Below the pieces are notes generated by a model. The model saw nothing but the letters and a program-made list of their open reading frames with translations, ran no database searches and had not been told where the DNA came from. A DNA stretch of 40,265 nucleotides from positions 1-40,265 of the forward strand of contig JAPLMQ010000115.1 of the NCBI GenBank assembly GCA_026386955.1. Reading direction: 5' to 3'. Shown piece by piece: positions 24,264 through 33,165 of the stretch. Both the position numbers and the translations under genes were made by a program. Source of the DNA: Planctomycetota bacterium. Its GTDB lineage: Bacteria; Planctomycetota; Phycisphaerae; Phycisphaerales; Phycisphaeraceae. How positions within the stretch are numbered: position 1 is the stretch's first letter; each line of letters opens with the position of its first letter.

Positions 24264-27200
24264 ATGCGCCTTCGCCGTTACCGCCACCTTTTCGGACGCT
24301 TCGGCCGGACCCGCCGGTGGCGTCGGCGAATCCTCCTGGTCGTCCTGATCCTTTTCATCTCCCTCGTCTCGACCTTCTTCTACCTCACCCGCCCGCACCG
24401 CCTCGCCGCCATCAGCGCCTCGATGCTCGCCGACGCCATCGGCACGCCCGTCTACTGCACCGACGCCCACCTGGGGCTCGACGGCTCGATCCACCTGCGC
24501 CAACTGCGCGTCGCCGCCCCACCCGACAAGAACCCGCAGGACACGCTCTTCACCGTCGACGAGGTCCTCGTCCGCCACGACGTCTGGAGCCTCCTGTTCG
24601 GCAAGTTCCGGGCCCGCTCGCTGGTCTTCATCAACCCCACGCTCCACCTCACCGAGGACACCTCCACCGACCAGTTCTCCTACCAGCGCCTCGAGCGACG
24701 GACGACCAAGCCGCCCAACGAGCTGCCCGAGGTGCGCGTCCGCGGCGGGCGCGTGATCTTCGGCCAGGTCGAGAACGGCGAGTACCACGAGCTGGGCGTC
24801 GTCCGCCTCGGGGGAAGCCTCGCCGCCAAGCCCGGCGACCCGCACGGCTACCACTTCCAGCTCCAGCAGGAATTGGCCGGGGGCGAGACCGGGCCCACCC
24901 TCAGCGGCGACTTCGACCTCGACAAGCTCGCCATCTCCGCCCGGCTCGACCGCTTCTCCTTCGACGCCCCGCAGCGCGTCATCCTCCCCGCCCGCTTCCG
25001 CAAATGGTGGGACGACCTCGACCCCGCCGGCTCGCTGCCAATCGTCTCCTTCGCCTACTCGCGCGACCTGGGCCTCCACGCCGTGCTCGACCTGCGCGAC
25101 GCCGAGCTCACCCTCCCCTACGGCGCGCTCAAGCCCCGCCTCGGCGGCGTCAGCGGGCGCTTCAACCTCACCAACCAGAAGATCACCATCGAGAACCTCC
25201 GCGGAAGCGTCGAAGGCCTCACGATGCTCGTCGACGGCGACATCCACGGCTACGACAAGGACGCCCCCTTCACCCTCTCGGCCCGCATCGAGCCCTTCGA
25301 CGTCCCCGCCAAGCCCCCCTCGCTCCCCAACCTCCCCGACTTCATCAAGAACATCTACGCCCGCTACTCCCCCTCCGGCACCGTCAAGGCCACCGTCCGC
25401 GTCGAGCGCAAGGAGCCCGCGGGCAAGCTGAGCTACTCTGGCACGGCCTTCCTCTCCAACGGCTCCTGCCGCTACTTCCGCTTCCCCTACCCCGTCCACG
25501 ACCTCAAGGGCGAGATCCGCTTCAACGACGAGAAGCTCGAGATCGCCTCGATGACCTGCAAGGGGCCCACGGGCGGCAAGCTCTCGATCACCGGCGTGAT
25601 CAGCCCGCCCGGCGACGGCGCGATGGTCCACGCGGTCATCACCGCCATCGACTTCCCCGTCGACGAGCACCTCCGCAACGCCATGGCCCCCAAACAGGCG
25701 GCCGCCCTGCGCCTCTTCGCCGACCCCGACCAGCACAAGCGCCTCGTCGGCCTCAACCTCATCCAGACCACCGAGCTCGCCACGCAGCGCCGCCTGCAGG
25801 TCGAGCAGCTCGAGCAGCAGCGCCGCCGGCTCGAGGCCACCCGGCCCGCCGAGCCCGTCGCCCTCGCGGCGGTCGTCAAGCAGATCGCCGAAGCGAAGAA
25901 GCTCACGAACATCCCCGTCTTCGACTTGGGCGGCCGGATCAACCTCACCGTCGACCTCTCGCGCCCGCTCGGCGAGGAGACCAAGTACACCACCGTCGTC
26001 GACGTGCAGGTCACCGGCGGGCAGGCGGTGATGTCGGCCTGGCCCTACCCGCTCGGGCTCGCCCGCGGGAAGCTGCGCATCGAGCCCAACATGGTGACCA
26101 TCGACGGCGTCGAGGTCCGCGGCCCCACCGGCGCGGTCGCCAGCGTCAACGGGCAGGTCGGCTTCGACGAGGAGACGGGCCTCACGCCCAACGTGAAGGT
26201 GCTGGGCGTGAACGTCCCGGTCGACCCCTTCCTGCTCGCGGCCATCGCCCCACCGCAGGACCGCTGGCTCGCCCAATTCGGCATCCAAGGCAAGTTCGAC
26301 ATCTCGGGCGGGGTCGTCCGCGGCAAGACGGGCGGCATCGACTTCGCCTTCCGCACGCAGACCGTCAATGCCTCCGCGCGACCCATGGGCGGGCGGTTCG
26401 ACTTGGAGAAGATGGCGGCCACCATCGACATCCGCCGCGGGCAGTTCGACATCGTCGACGCCCAGGCGATGCACGGGAAATCCAAGCTCCACGTCACCGG
26501 CAGCACCCGCTTCGAGGGCGACAAGCCCGCGTTCGACATGACGGTGGACGCGACGGAGATCAACCTCAAGGACCCGCTGCTCGACCTGCTCCCCTCCGAG
26601 GGCGATCCGGCCGAGAAGGCCCGCGCCGACCAAGTGCGCAAGATGTTCGCCACCTACGACCTCCGCGGCGAGGTCGATGGCTCGCTGCGCTACGGCACCA
26701 ACCCGGGCAAGCCCTCCAACTTCGTGATCGACGTCCGCCCGCGCTGGCTGGGCGTCAACCTCGGCCAAGGCCCGGTCGACTTGAAGGACATCAAGGGCAA
26801 GATGCTCGTCGACGACCGTGGGCTGCGCCTCCAAGGCTGGAGCGCTTCGGTGGGCGAGGCCCGCATCGGCGCCGACGGCGAGCTGCGCTTCCAGGCCCAG
26901 GGCGACAAGCCCCGCGGGGGCGAGCTCACCATCGACCTCGAGGACCGCCAGACCCACGGCGAGGCGCTCAAGCTCTTCCCCCCCGGCGTCGAGAAGGCGA
27001 TCAAGGGCATCGAGCTCGAGGGCGCCTACCAGCTCCGCGGCGGCAAGCTCGTCTACCACCCCGACGCCACCGCCGGCAACGTGACCGACTTCAAGGGCAA
27101 GGTCCACCTCTCCAACGGCAAGGCCGACATCACCGCCGCCATCACCGAGCTCGAGGCCGACCTCGACGTGGCCGCGTTCGTCCCCGCCCCCTACTCGCCC

Positions 27201-28109
27201 AAGAACGACTGGCCCCGGCTCGACCTGAAGATCTTGGCCCCGCAGCTGCGCCTCGCGCAGCGGCGCGTCGAGTCGCTCGCCGTCCGCCTCCTCAGCGGCG
27301 AATCCAAGAACGAGCTGAAGATCGTCCAACTCAACGGCTCGATGTACGGCGGGACGCTCACGGGCGAGGGCGTCGTGGGCGTCGGGGCCGGCCAGCCGTT
27401 CCGCATGACGCTCAACCTGGCCGACGTCGCGCTCGATCCGCTGATCCACCCCATGGCCTCGACTCCCGCAACCGCCCCCGCCCCCGGGAGCGGAAACGAC
27501 TCCGCCACGCGCCCCGCGGCGACCCGCCCCACCAGCACCGGCAACGTCGCGGCCAACCTCAGCATCGAGGGCGTCAACGGCGACGTCGGCCAGCGCCGCG
27601 GCCGCGGCAAGGTCGAGGTGCGCGAGGCGAAGCTCTACGAGCTGCCCATGGCCCTGGCGATGCTGCAGATCCTCAACCTGAGCCTGCCGACCTCGCGGTC
27701 GTTCGACACCGCACTGGCCGAGTACCGCATCGAGGGCGACATCATCCGCGTCGACACGCTGCGGTTCGAGTCGCCGAATCTCCAGATCGGCGGCGACGGC
27801 GCGATCCGGCTGAGCGACCGCCGGCTGTCGCTCGACCTGACCAGCCGAAACCGCGGCGGCATCAAGCTCGGCCCGATCACCGACGTCATCGACCTGCTCA
27901 AGGACGAGATCGTCAGCATCCACGTGGGTGGCACCCTGATGGACCCGCAGGTGCAGGTGCGCTCGCTCAAGGGGCTCCGCCGATCGGGCGAGGACGTCTT
28001 CAAGAACCCGCGCGACCAGGGCTCCAGCGCGACTCCGCGCTCCCCCGGCTCACCCAATCGCCCCGCTCAGACGCCGCTGGTGGGCGCCCCCGCGACGTCC
28101 GACCAGTAG
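24264..28109 (+). CDS. AsmA/YhdP-like envelope protein (bridge-type lipid transport family)
   Basis: ATG 24264 gives 1281 residues: a basic N-terminus, one TM (about 22-41, RILLVVLILFISLVSTFFYL), then a very long beta-rich domain with many repeats (FDLDKLAISARLDRFSF; TIENLRGSVEGLTMLVDGDI). The C-terminal AsmA-like region contains LNGSMYGGTLTGEGVVGVGA, LPMALAMLQILNLSLP and DGAIRLSDRRLSLDLTSRN. AsmA/TamB/YhdP proteins are inner-membrane anchored and form hydrophobic grooves for phospholipid passage to the outer membrane; the size and the LPMALAMLQILNLSLP end fit the AsmA-like C-terminal domain well. It is divergent from dnaB. It ends in TAG and overlaps bioD tail to tail by 43 bp. The subtype within the superfamily is uncertain. 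Confidence 0.87.
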   Translation: MRLRRYRHLFGRFGRTRRWRRRILLVVLILFISLVSTFFYLTRPHRLAAISASMLADAIGTPVYCTDAHLGLDGSIHLRQLRVAAPPDKNPQDTLFTVDEVLVRHDVWSLLFGKFRARSLVFINPTLHLTEDTSTDQFSYQRLERRTTKPPNELPEVRVRGGRVIFGQVENGEYHELGVVRLGGSLAAKPGDPHGYHFQLQQELAGGETGPTLSGDFDLDKLAISARLDRFSFDAPQRVILPARFRKWWDDLDPAGSLPIVSFAYSRDLGLHAVLDLRDAELTLPYGALKPRLGGVSGRFNLTNQKITIENLRGSVEGLTMLVDGDIHGYDKDAPFTLSARIEPFDVPAKPPSLPNLPDFIKNIYARYSPSGTVKATVRVERKEPAGKLSYSGTAFLSNGSCRYFRFPYPVHDLKGEIRFNDEKLEIASMTCKGPTGGKLSITGVISPPGDGAMVHAVITAIDFPVDEHLRNAMAPKQAAALRLFADPDQHKRLVGLNLIQTTELATQRRLQVEQLEQQRRRLEATRPAEPVALAAVVKQIAEAKKLTNIPVFDLGGRINLTVDLSRPLGEETKYTTVVDVQVTGGQAVMSAWPYPLGLARGKLRIEPNMVTIDGVEVRGPTGAVASVNGQVGFDEETGLTPNVKVLGVNVPVDPFLLAAIAPPQDRWLAQFGIQGKFDISGGVVRGKTGGIDFAFRTQTVNASARPMGGRFDLEKMAATIDIRRGQFDIVDAQAMHGKSKLHVTGSTRFEGDKPAFDMTVDATEINLKDPLLDLLPSEGDPAEKARADQVRKMFATYDLRGEVDGSLRYGTNPGKPSNFVIDVRPRWLGVNLGQGPVDLKDIKGKMLVDDRGLRLQGWSASVGEARIGADGELRFQAQGDKPRGGELTIDLEDRQTHGEALKLFPPGVEKAIKGIELEGAYQLRGGKLVYHPDATAGNVTDFKGKVHLSNGKADITAAITELEADLDVAAFVPAPYSPKNDWPRLDLKILAPQLRLAQRRVESLAVRLLSGESKNELKIVQLNGSMYGGTLTGEGVVGVGAGQPFRMTLNLADVALDPLIHPMASTPATAPAPGSGNDSATRPAATRPTSTGNVAANLSIEGVNGDVGQRRGRGKVEVREAKLYELPMALAMLQILNLSLPTSRSFDTALAEYRIEGDIIRVDTLRFESPNLQIGGDGAIRLSDRRLSLDLTSRNRGGIKLGPITDVIDLLKDEIVSIHVGGTLMDPQVQVRSLKGLRRSGEDVFKNPRDQGSSATPRSPGSPNRPAQTPLVGAPATSDQ

Positions 28110-28885
28110 GTCAACGCCACCGCGTCGAGGATCGCCGGCGGGATTTTCGCCTGGTGCGGCACGACCTCCTCGACGGGGCATGCGGGCGAGACCGCCAGGA
28201 TCGGCAAGCCCGTCATCTTCTCGATCCACCGACGGTTGCTCACCATCGACGCGTCGGCCAGCGCGCTCTCGCTCAGCGACGTGTCGGCGACGTAGCCGTT
28301 GATCACCACGCCCGCGATCATGCAGCCCGCGTCGCGCAGGAGGCGCACCGTCATGCTCGTGTGGTTCAGCGTCCCCAGCCCCGCCCGGCAGACCACCAGC
28401 ACGGGATAGCCCAGCGAGGCGGCCAGGTCGAGCACCGTCACCCGCGGATGACGCCCGTCGATCGGCACCATCACGCCCCCCACGCCCTCGACCAGCACCA
28501 CGTCGCTCGACTCATCCAGCAACGTCAGGCTGCGCGCGATCGCGTCGCGGTCGATCGGCTCGCCCGTCGCCTCGGCCGCGACCGCCGGCGCCACCGGCAG
28601 CACGTAGCGCACGGGGTTGATCACGTCGAGCGGCTGGCGGCAGTCGGCGAAGTGGGCCAGCGCCTCGGCATCCTCGCTGACCAGCCCCTCGCGGTCGCGC
28701 CTGCACCCGGTCGCCATCGGCTTGCAGACGCCCACCCGCATCCGCTGCGACTCCCGGCGAAGGGCCCGCGCGATGGCGCAGGTGATCGTCGTCTTGCCCA
28801 CGCCCGTGTCGGTCGCGGTGATGAAGAGCCCGGGCTTGCGCAAGAGCGGAGGATTGGGGAACCAATTTGGCATGGGCGAGGGCAT
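28067..28885 (-). CDS. bioD: Dethiobiotin synthetase
   Basis: The 272-residue protein has the BioD P-loop TDTGVGKT (25-32), KPMATGCRRDREGLVSEDAE (substrate loop, normally KPVxTG), NPVRY, VEGVGGVMVPI (about 133-143) and LVVCRAGLGTLNHT. It closes the ureido ring of dethiobiotin from 7,8-diaminononanoate, CO2 and ATP, the step before BioB. The N-terminal 18 residues are extra; ATG 28873 is an alternative start with no better ribosome site. No other biotin gene is in the window, so it stands alone here. Its last 43 bp overlap the converging AsmA-like gene. Confidence 0.93.
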   Translation of the reverse strand: MPSPMPNWFPNPPLLRKPGLFITATDTGVGKTTITCAIARALRRESQRMRVGVCKPMATGCRRDREGLVSEDAEALAHFADCRQPLDVINPVRYVLPVAPAVAAEATGEPIDRDAIARSLTLLDESSDVVLVEGVGGVMVPIDGRHPRVTVLDLAASLGYPVLVVCRAGLGTLNHTSMTVRLLRDAGCMIAGVVINGYVADTSLSESALADASMVSNRRWIEKMTGLPILAVSPACPVEEVVPHQAKIPPAILDAVALTYWSDVAGAPTSGV

Positions 28886-29044
28886 GGGAGGTCCGATTCA
28901 AGAGGCGATTCACTTGCGTCCCGCGGGTGATCCCCGCGAAACCAGTCATTTCAACCGCTCGCATTGCTACTCTACGCCCGCGTCGTTTACGCTGTCCACC
29001 CACGCCCCGCCGACGCGAATGCACGGCCCCCGGAAACCCCGCCC

Positions 29045-29824
29045 ATGCCCCACGCCGCCGACTCCCTCGCCAGCCCGCGCGATTTCGCCGACCGCGTCGC
29101 CATCGTCACCGGCGGGGCCGACGGCATGGGGCGCCACCTCGTGCAGACGCTCGCGGGCCTGGGCTGCGACGTCTTCTTCGCCGACATCCAGATCGACGCC
29201 GGGAACACCCTCGCCAAGGAGCTCGGCCCGCGGGCCCACTTCGTCCCCTGCGACCTGCGCGACCCCAAGGCCATCGAGAGGCTCGTCGCCGCCGCGGGCT
29301 CGCACAACGGGCGCGGCGCGATCGACTACCTCGTGAACAACGCCGCCATCGATCCCCGGATCGCGCTCGAGCAAGCCTCGGCCGAGGAGTTCGACCGGAT
29401 GGTCGCGACGAACCTGCGCCCGGCCCTGCTCGCCGCCCGCGCCGCCGCCCCGCTGCTCGCCGCAGGCAAGGGCAAGGCGATCGTCAACATCGGCACGACG
29501 AATTGGATGATCGGCCTGTCGGACTTCACGCTCTACGCCGCGGCCAAGTCGGGCCTCGTCGGCCTCACCCGCGCCCTGGCCCGCGAGCTGGGCCCGCGCG
29601 GCGTCCGCGTCAACATGCTCTCCCCCGGGTGGATCATGACGCCCCGCCAACTGCGCGACCACGTCACCCCCGCCGACCAGCAGGCCCTGCTCGACGCGCA
29701 ATGCGTCAAGTTCCTGCTCGGGCCCGAGCACATCACGCCGGTGACGCTCTTCCTGCTCTCCTCCGCCAGCGCGGCCATGTCGGGGCAGAACCTCATCGTC
29801 GACGGCGGCAAGCTGTTGCAGTGA
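29045..29824 (+). CDS. Short-chain dehydrogenase/reductase (SDR)
   Basis: ATG 29045 gives 259 residues of a classical SDR: cofactor loop VAIVTGGADGMG (about 20-31), DLRDPKA, YLVNNAAIDPRIALE (NNA motif), and YAAAKSG (YxxxK, near residue 162). PRGVRVNMLSPGWIMTPRQL and SGQNLIVDGGKLLQ close the fold, as in FabG-like enzymes. At the usual catalytic Ser position (13 residues before Tyr) the sequence reads IGTTNWM, so Thr replaces Ser. It should be an NAD(P)-dependent oxidoreductase of unknown substrate. Upstream in-frame sequence (from 28964) has no SDR character, so the shorter start is used. It is divergent from bioD and convergent with the AHSA1-like gene. Confidence 0.88.
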   Translation: MPHAADSLASPRDFADRVAIVTGGADGMGRHLVQTLAGLGCDVFFADIQIDAGNTLAKELGPRAHFVPCDLRDPKAIERLVAAAGSHNGRGAIDYLVNNAAIDPRIALEQASAEEFDRMVATNLRPALLAARAAAPLLAAGKGKAIVNIGTTNWMIGLSDFTLYAAAKSGLVGLTRALARELGPRGVRVNMLSPGWIMTPRQLRDHVTPADQQALLDAQCVKFLLGPEHITPVTLFLLSSASAAMSGQNLIVDGGKLLQ

Positions 29825-29877
29825 GGGGGTCGCGGCAAGGCACGCGTCCCCGCGCCGTCGGCGCTACGCCGCCGGCC

Positions 29878-30369
29878 TTAGGCGGGCTTCGCCAACACCG
29901 CGTCAAGCTGCCTGTAGCAGGCCTCCATCCCCTGGTCCATGCCGGAGGCGAGCGCGCCGTCGCGGCCCTCCTTCGATTCGTACGCCTGCGTGATGCGCAT
30001 CGCGGTGACGCCGCCCTTCTCCGCGAACTCATGCGTCTCCACCAGCGAGCCGATCTCCTGGCCGGACCCCAACGCCATCTTCTCGGTGTGGACGGCCCGC
30101 TCGTGCGGGACCACCTCGGTGAAGACGCCTTGGAGCGTCATCGCCGGGTCGGCCTCCGCGCTCTTCCACGCCAAGCTCAGCGCGCCGCCCACGCGGGGCT
30201 CGCACACGCAGGTGGTCAGGGTGAATCCCGGCGGGGGCAGCATCCAGCGGCGCATCTTGGCCGGGACGAACATCGCCTCCCACACGAGCCGGCGAGGGGC
30301 GTCGAACGTGCGGGTCAGGACGATCGTGGTGTCGGTGGGCGTGGAGACTTGGAGGCCTGTGGGGTTCAT
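29878..30369 (-). CDS. SRPBCC/AHSA1-type ligand-binding protein
   Basis: The 163-residue protein shows the START/AHSA1 pattern: IVLTRTFDAPRRLVWEAMFV with KMRRWMLPP, VCEPRVGGALSLAWKS, LQGVFTEVVPHERAVHTEKM, and a C-terminal helix (ASGMDQGMEACYRQLDAVLA). Such proteins bind hydrophobic ligands in a helix-grip fold. They are very often encoded with an ArsR regulator, as here (70 bp upstream, same strand). AAGGA lies before ATG 30369, and a hexanucleotide repeat lies just upstream. It is probably the second gene of the arsR-like transcript. The ligand is unknown. Confidence 0.9.
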   Translation of the reverse strand: MNPTGLQVSTPTDTTIVLTRTFDAPRRLVWEAMFVPAKMRRWMLPPPGFTLTTCVCEPRVGGALSLAWKSAEADPAMTLQGVFTEVVPHERAVHTEKMALGSGQEIGSLVETHEFAEKGGVTAMRITQAYESKEGRDGALASGMDQGMEACYRQLDAVLAKPA

Positions 30370-30383
30370 GGCGTGGTCCTTGT

Positions 30384-30410
30384 CATTGGCATTGGCATTG
30401 GCATTGGCAT
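30384..30410. repeat. Hexanucleotide tandem repeat (ATTGGC)4
   Basis: Four perfect ATTGGC copies (30385-30408) with partial units on both sides lie in the 69-bp gap between the arsR-like stop and the AHSA1 start, 15-40 bp before the latter. A change in copy number by slippage would change spacing but not reading frame of either gene. Confidence 0.8.
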
Positions 30411-30438
30411 GAAGACGGGGAAACTTCCTGCGGGACGC

Positions 30439-30798
30439 TCAGCGGCGGCGGGGGCGAGACTTCTCCTCGGCCTTCATCTCCTCGAGGAGCGAATCCAGCG
30501 CCTCGAAGCGGGCCTCCCAGTTCCGGCGGAACTGCTCCGTCCAGAGCGTCGCCTCCTTGAGCGGCGAGGCGACGAGGCTGCAGCGGTGCTCGCGCCCGAC
30601 GACGCGGCGGCGGACCAACTTGGCCGCCTCGAGGACCCGCACGTGCTTGGTGGCCGCGGGGAAGGTCATCTCCAGCGGGGAGGCGAGCTCGCTCAAGCTG
30701 CGCTCGCCGACCGAGAGCTGGCAGACGATCGCCCGGCGGGCGGGGTGCGCCAGGGCGTGGAAGACGCGGTCGAGCCGGGGGGATCGATCTAAAACCAT
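30439..30798 (-). CDS. ArsR-family HTH transcriptional regulator
   Basis: The 119-residue winged-helix protein reads LDRVFHALAHPARRAIVCQL, SVGERSLSELASPLEMTFPA, ATKHVRVLEAAKLVRRRVVG, REHRCSLVASPLKEATLW. This is the ArsR subfamily that partners AHSA1 proteins (A-HPxRRxIL and AxxKHVRVLExAGLV). No metal-binding Cys pair is seen, so an organic inducer is more likely than a metal. ATG 30798 is preferred over ATG 30825 because a strong promoter (TTGAAA / TATACT) ends eight bases before it. This predicts a leaderless mRNA. The palindromes covering that promoter suggest self-repression. Confidence 0.9.
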   Translation of the reverse strand: MVLDRSPRLDRVFHALAHPARRAIVCQLSVGERSLSELASPLEMTFPAATKHVRVLEAAKLVRRRVVGREHRCSLVASPLKEATLWTEQFRRNWEARFEALDSLLEEMKAEEKSRPRRR

Positions 30799-30833
30799 GT
30801 GGTTTAGTATACCATATGGTTTCATGATTTCAA
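30794..30833 (-). promoter_or_regulatory. Promoter and likely operator of the ArsR-AHSA1 genes
   Basis: On the minus strand, TTGAAA (30833-30828) and TATACT (30811-30806) are spaced 16 bp. Two near-identical 12-mers, AAACCATATGGT (30822-30811) and AAACCACATGGT (30805-30794), lie 17 bp apart. The first is in the spacer and the second covers the start codon. ACCATATGGT is a perfect 10-bp palindrome. The layout suits repression by the ArsR protein. Confidence 0.7.
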
Positions 30834-30881
30834 ACGCGAAGCCGCCGCAGCGGCGATCGAAACGCCGCCTTCGCCCTGCGC

Positions 30882-31454
30882 CTACCTCCTCGGCTCATAC
30901 CGCATCGCCACCGCCCCCGAGGCGAACTCCACCCGGCCCACGAGCCTCAGGTCGACCACCTTCGACAGCCCCGCGAACAGCGTCGGCCCGTGGCCCGCCA
31001 GCCTGGGGTGCACCACCAGCTCGTACTCGTCGATCAACCCCAGCTCCGCCAGCGCCATCGGCAGCTTCACGCCTCCCGTGAACAGCCCCTTGCCCGGCTG
31101 CCGCTTGAGCCGCTCAACGGCCGTCGCGAGATCCCCGCGCACAAGCTCCGCGTTCCAATCGACCCGGCCCAGGGTGCTCGAGACGACGAACTTCCTCGCC
31201 GCATTCATCGTCCGGGCGAAGGGCTCCATCCAATCAGCCCTTGTTCCCACCTGCGCCCCCGCCCCCGGAAGCGCCCCCGGAGCCGGCCGAAACGCCGTCT
31301 CCATCATTTCGTAAATCACCCGGCCGAAGAGAAGAGCATCGGCCCGCTCGATGTTCCTGATCGCATGGCGGTGCAATTCCTCGTCCGCGAGCATCGCGCG
31401 GTGGTCGCAGCAGCCGTCCAAGGTGACGTTGATGGAGTATCGAAGGGGTCGCAT
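30882..31454 (-). CDS. Dihydrofolate reductase-like (RibD C-terminal) family protein
   Basis: The 190-residue product has the RibD_C/YyaP-type fold: LRYSINVTLDGCCDHRAMLA, ADALLFGRVIYEMMETAF, ARKFVVSSTLGRVDWNAELV, KGLFTGGVKLPMALAELGLI, followed by DEYELVVHPRLAGHGPTLF. These proteins bind NADPH; most are not true folate enzymes. They are often found next to ArsR/AHSA1 modules, as here. It is on the same strand as, and upstream of, arsR-like, separated by the arsR promoter. The stop is TAG. The substrate is unknown. Confidence 0.9.
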   Translation of the reverse strand: MRPLRYSINVTLDGCCDHRAMLADEELHRHAIRNIERADALLFGRVIYEMMETAFRPAPGALPGAGAQVGTRADWMEPFARTMNAARKFVVSSTLGRVDWNAELVRGDLATAVERLKRQPGKGLFTGGVKLPMALAELGLIDEYELVVHPRLAGHGPTLFAGLSKVVDLRLVGRVEFASGAVAMRYEPRR

Positions 31455-31542
31455 GACGGAAGAATACCGCCATGCGCTTCAGACGCCACGCGCCTCATGC
31501 AAGGGTCGTCCGCGACCATTGCCTGGGTGGCCCCGGCGGCGC

Positions 31543-33165
31543 TCAACGCCTGCGGCGAACCAGCTCGAGCGGGATGACGTCCGTGTCCAGGACCCAAACC
31601 GTCCGATTGTAGAAGTACGACAGCAACTGGGCGTCCTGTTCCGGACTCAACTCCCGCGCCCAGACCACGCGGCTGTGGTCGATGTCGGCCGCGTTTGCGA
31701 TCCACGTCTGTTCGGGACGGTGGATTTGGCCCCGGACGACAACCAAGTGCATGCCAGGCGTGCCGAGCAGGGCATCGGTCAACTCGCGGCGTTGCATGGC
31801 CCACGTCCAGCGATAACCCATGCCGTACATCCGGTAGCGGGGAAAGGTCGCCGGCACCGAGAGCGCGAGGATCAGCACCACGGCCACGGGCCCCGCCGGC
31901 CGCCAGCGCCAGAGCCGGCGCAGGCAGGCGACCAGCACTGCGACGACCAAGGCCGCGCCCGGCGCCGCGTAATGGCTGAACGTCGACAGGACGGCCAGGT
32001 TTGCGCAAACCAACACCAGCAAGACTCCGCAGGCCGCACGGACCCAGCGGTCCTTGACGATCACCCACGGCAGTGCGAGGAGCGCAAAGGCCAAGGCGGG
32101 GCCGAGGAAAAAGTCGTAGAGGACCCAAAGCTTGTGCGCCCCCGCGCGCCAGGTGCCGCCCGGCTCCAGGAAGCGGTTCTGGGCGAACTGCTGATCGACC
32201 GTATAGATCATCCGCAGATCCGGGTTGTTGTAGGCCGGCGCGGGCCGGGGCGCCTGCCAAAAAAACGGATGGACGGTGCCATACTGCTCGAAGTGGAGCT
32301 TCCACGGCAGGAGAAGCGGGTTCCCGGTGACTCGCCAGTTGTAGCTCAACGTCCAAGCGGCCCCAAGGAGGAGCACAGCCCCAAGCGGGAGGACGACCCG
32401 CCGCAGCGCGACGCCCCAAGCCAGGTCCCGGCGCCTCCCAAGTCGCCACGCCAGCAGGGCCGAGGCGACCGCTCCAACCACGAACCCCTCGAAGGGCCGG
32501 GTGTTGGCCAGGAGAATCAGCCCGACGCCGAAGACGACGGCGTCGCGGGCCTGCCGCCGGTCGATCAACCGGCGCAGGGCCCCGAAAAGCAAGGCCCCGC
32601 CTGCTGCGGCGATGGCCCCGCCCCAATAGGAGCGGCTCCAGGACGTGAACAGCGCGAACTGTGAAATGGACAGGAGTCCGCCCAGGATGGCCCAGCCCGG
32701 CGGAGCCCATGCCCACAGCATCCAGCAGACGCTCGCCGCCATGAGCGACACGCTCAGCCAGACGCCGACGGCCGCATGTCCGGTGAGCCTCTGGCCCAGA
32801 GCCAGCATCAAACCTTGTGCCGGCGCGTAGATCGAGGCGTAGGTTGGTTGCTGGAGAATGTGGACGCTCTCGAAGTGCTTCCACATCGGGTGCGGCGGAT
32901 TGGCCAGCCGGCCGTGGGCGAAGGTGTCGCCGGCCAGCAGATAGCTGAACTCGTCCTGGACGATCGGAGGCGCGATCCCGGCGGCGAGGGCCATTCCGAT
33001 GCAGGTCGCCAAGGCGACGACGGCCACCAAGCCGATCGCGCAGGCCTGATGGGTCAAGCAACGACGCATGAGGGAGAAGGAGCGACTCAAGACGACCAGA
33101 AGGCCGCCCGGATGTCCGCGGGGATCAACGTCCTTTTCGCCGGGCATCATCTCGTCTCGCACCAT
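31543..33165 (-). CDS. Polytopic GT-C-like membrane protein (possible lipid-linked sugar transferase)
   Basis: About 540 residues with roughly ten to eleven TM segments. A first extracytoplasmic loop contains the acidic motif PPIVQDEFSYLLAGDTFAHG, as in GT-C mannosyl- and arabinosyltransferases, where Asp/Glu there is catalytic. WSRSYWGGAIAAAGGALLFG and LANTRPFEGFVVGAVAS are further family-like stretches. The C-terminal 100 residues form a soluble external domain (MHLVVVRGQIHRPEQTWIA). It lies head-to-head with a GT2 gene, which fits a pair where GT2 makes a polyprenyl-phosphate sugar and this protein uses it. The start is uncertain (ATG 33165, 33150 or 33147). Codon bias is somewhat weaker than in the core genes. 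Confidence 0.78.
   Translation of the reverse strand: MVRDEMMPGEKDVDPRGHPGGLLVVLSRSFSLMRRCLTHQACAIGLVAVVALATCIGMALAAGIAPPIVQDEFSYLLAGDTFAHGRLANPPHPMWKHFESVHILQQPTYASIYAPAQGLMLALGQRLTGHAAVGVWLSVSLMAASVCWMLWAWAPPGWAILGGLLSISQFALFTSWSRSYWGGAIAAAGGALLFGALRRLIDRRQARDAVVFGVGLILLANTRPFEGFVVGAVASALLAWRLGRRRDLAWGVALRRVVLPLGAVLLLGAAWTLSYNWRVTGNPLLLPWKLHFEQYGTVHPFFWQAPRPAPAYNNPDLRMIYTVDQQFAQNRFLEPGGTWRAGAHKLWVLYDFFLGPALAFALLALPWVIVKDRWVRAACGVLLVLVCANLAVLSTFSHYAAPGAALVVAVLVACLRRLWRWRPAGPVAVVLILALSVPATFPRYRMYGMGYRWTWAMQRRELTDALLGTPGMHLVVVRGQIHRPEQTWIANAADIDHSRVVWARELSPEQDAQLLSYFYNRTVWVLDTDVIPLELVRRRR

Noticed and set aside
24102-27923. A 1273-codon minus-strand frame opposite the AsmA-like gene
   Set aside because: Its composition is Val/Glu/Asp/Ala/Leu-biased with no domain; it mirrors the AsmA-like codon pattern.
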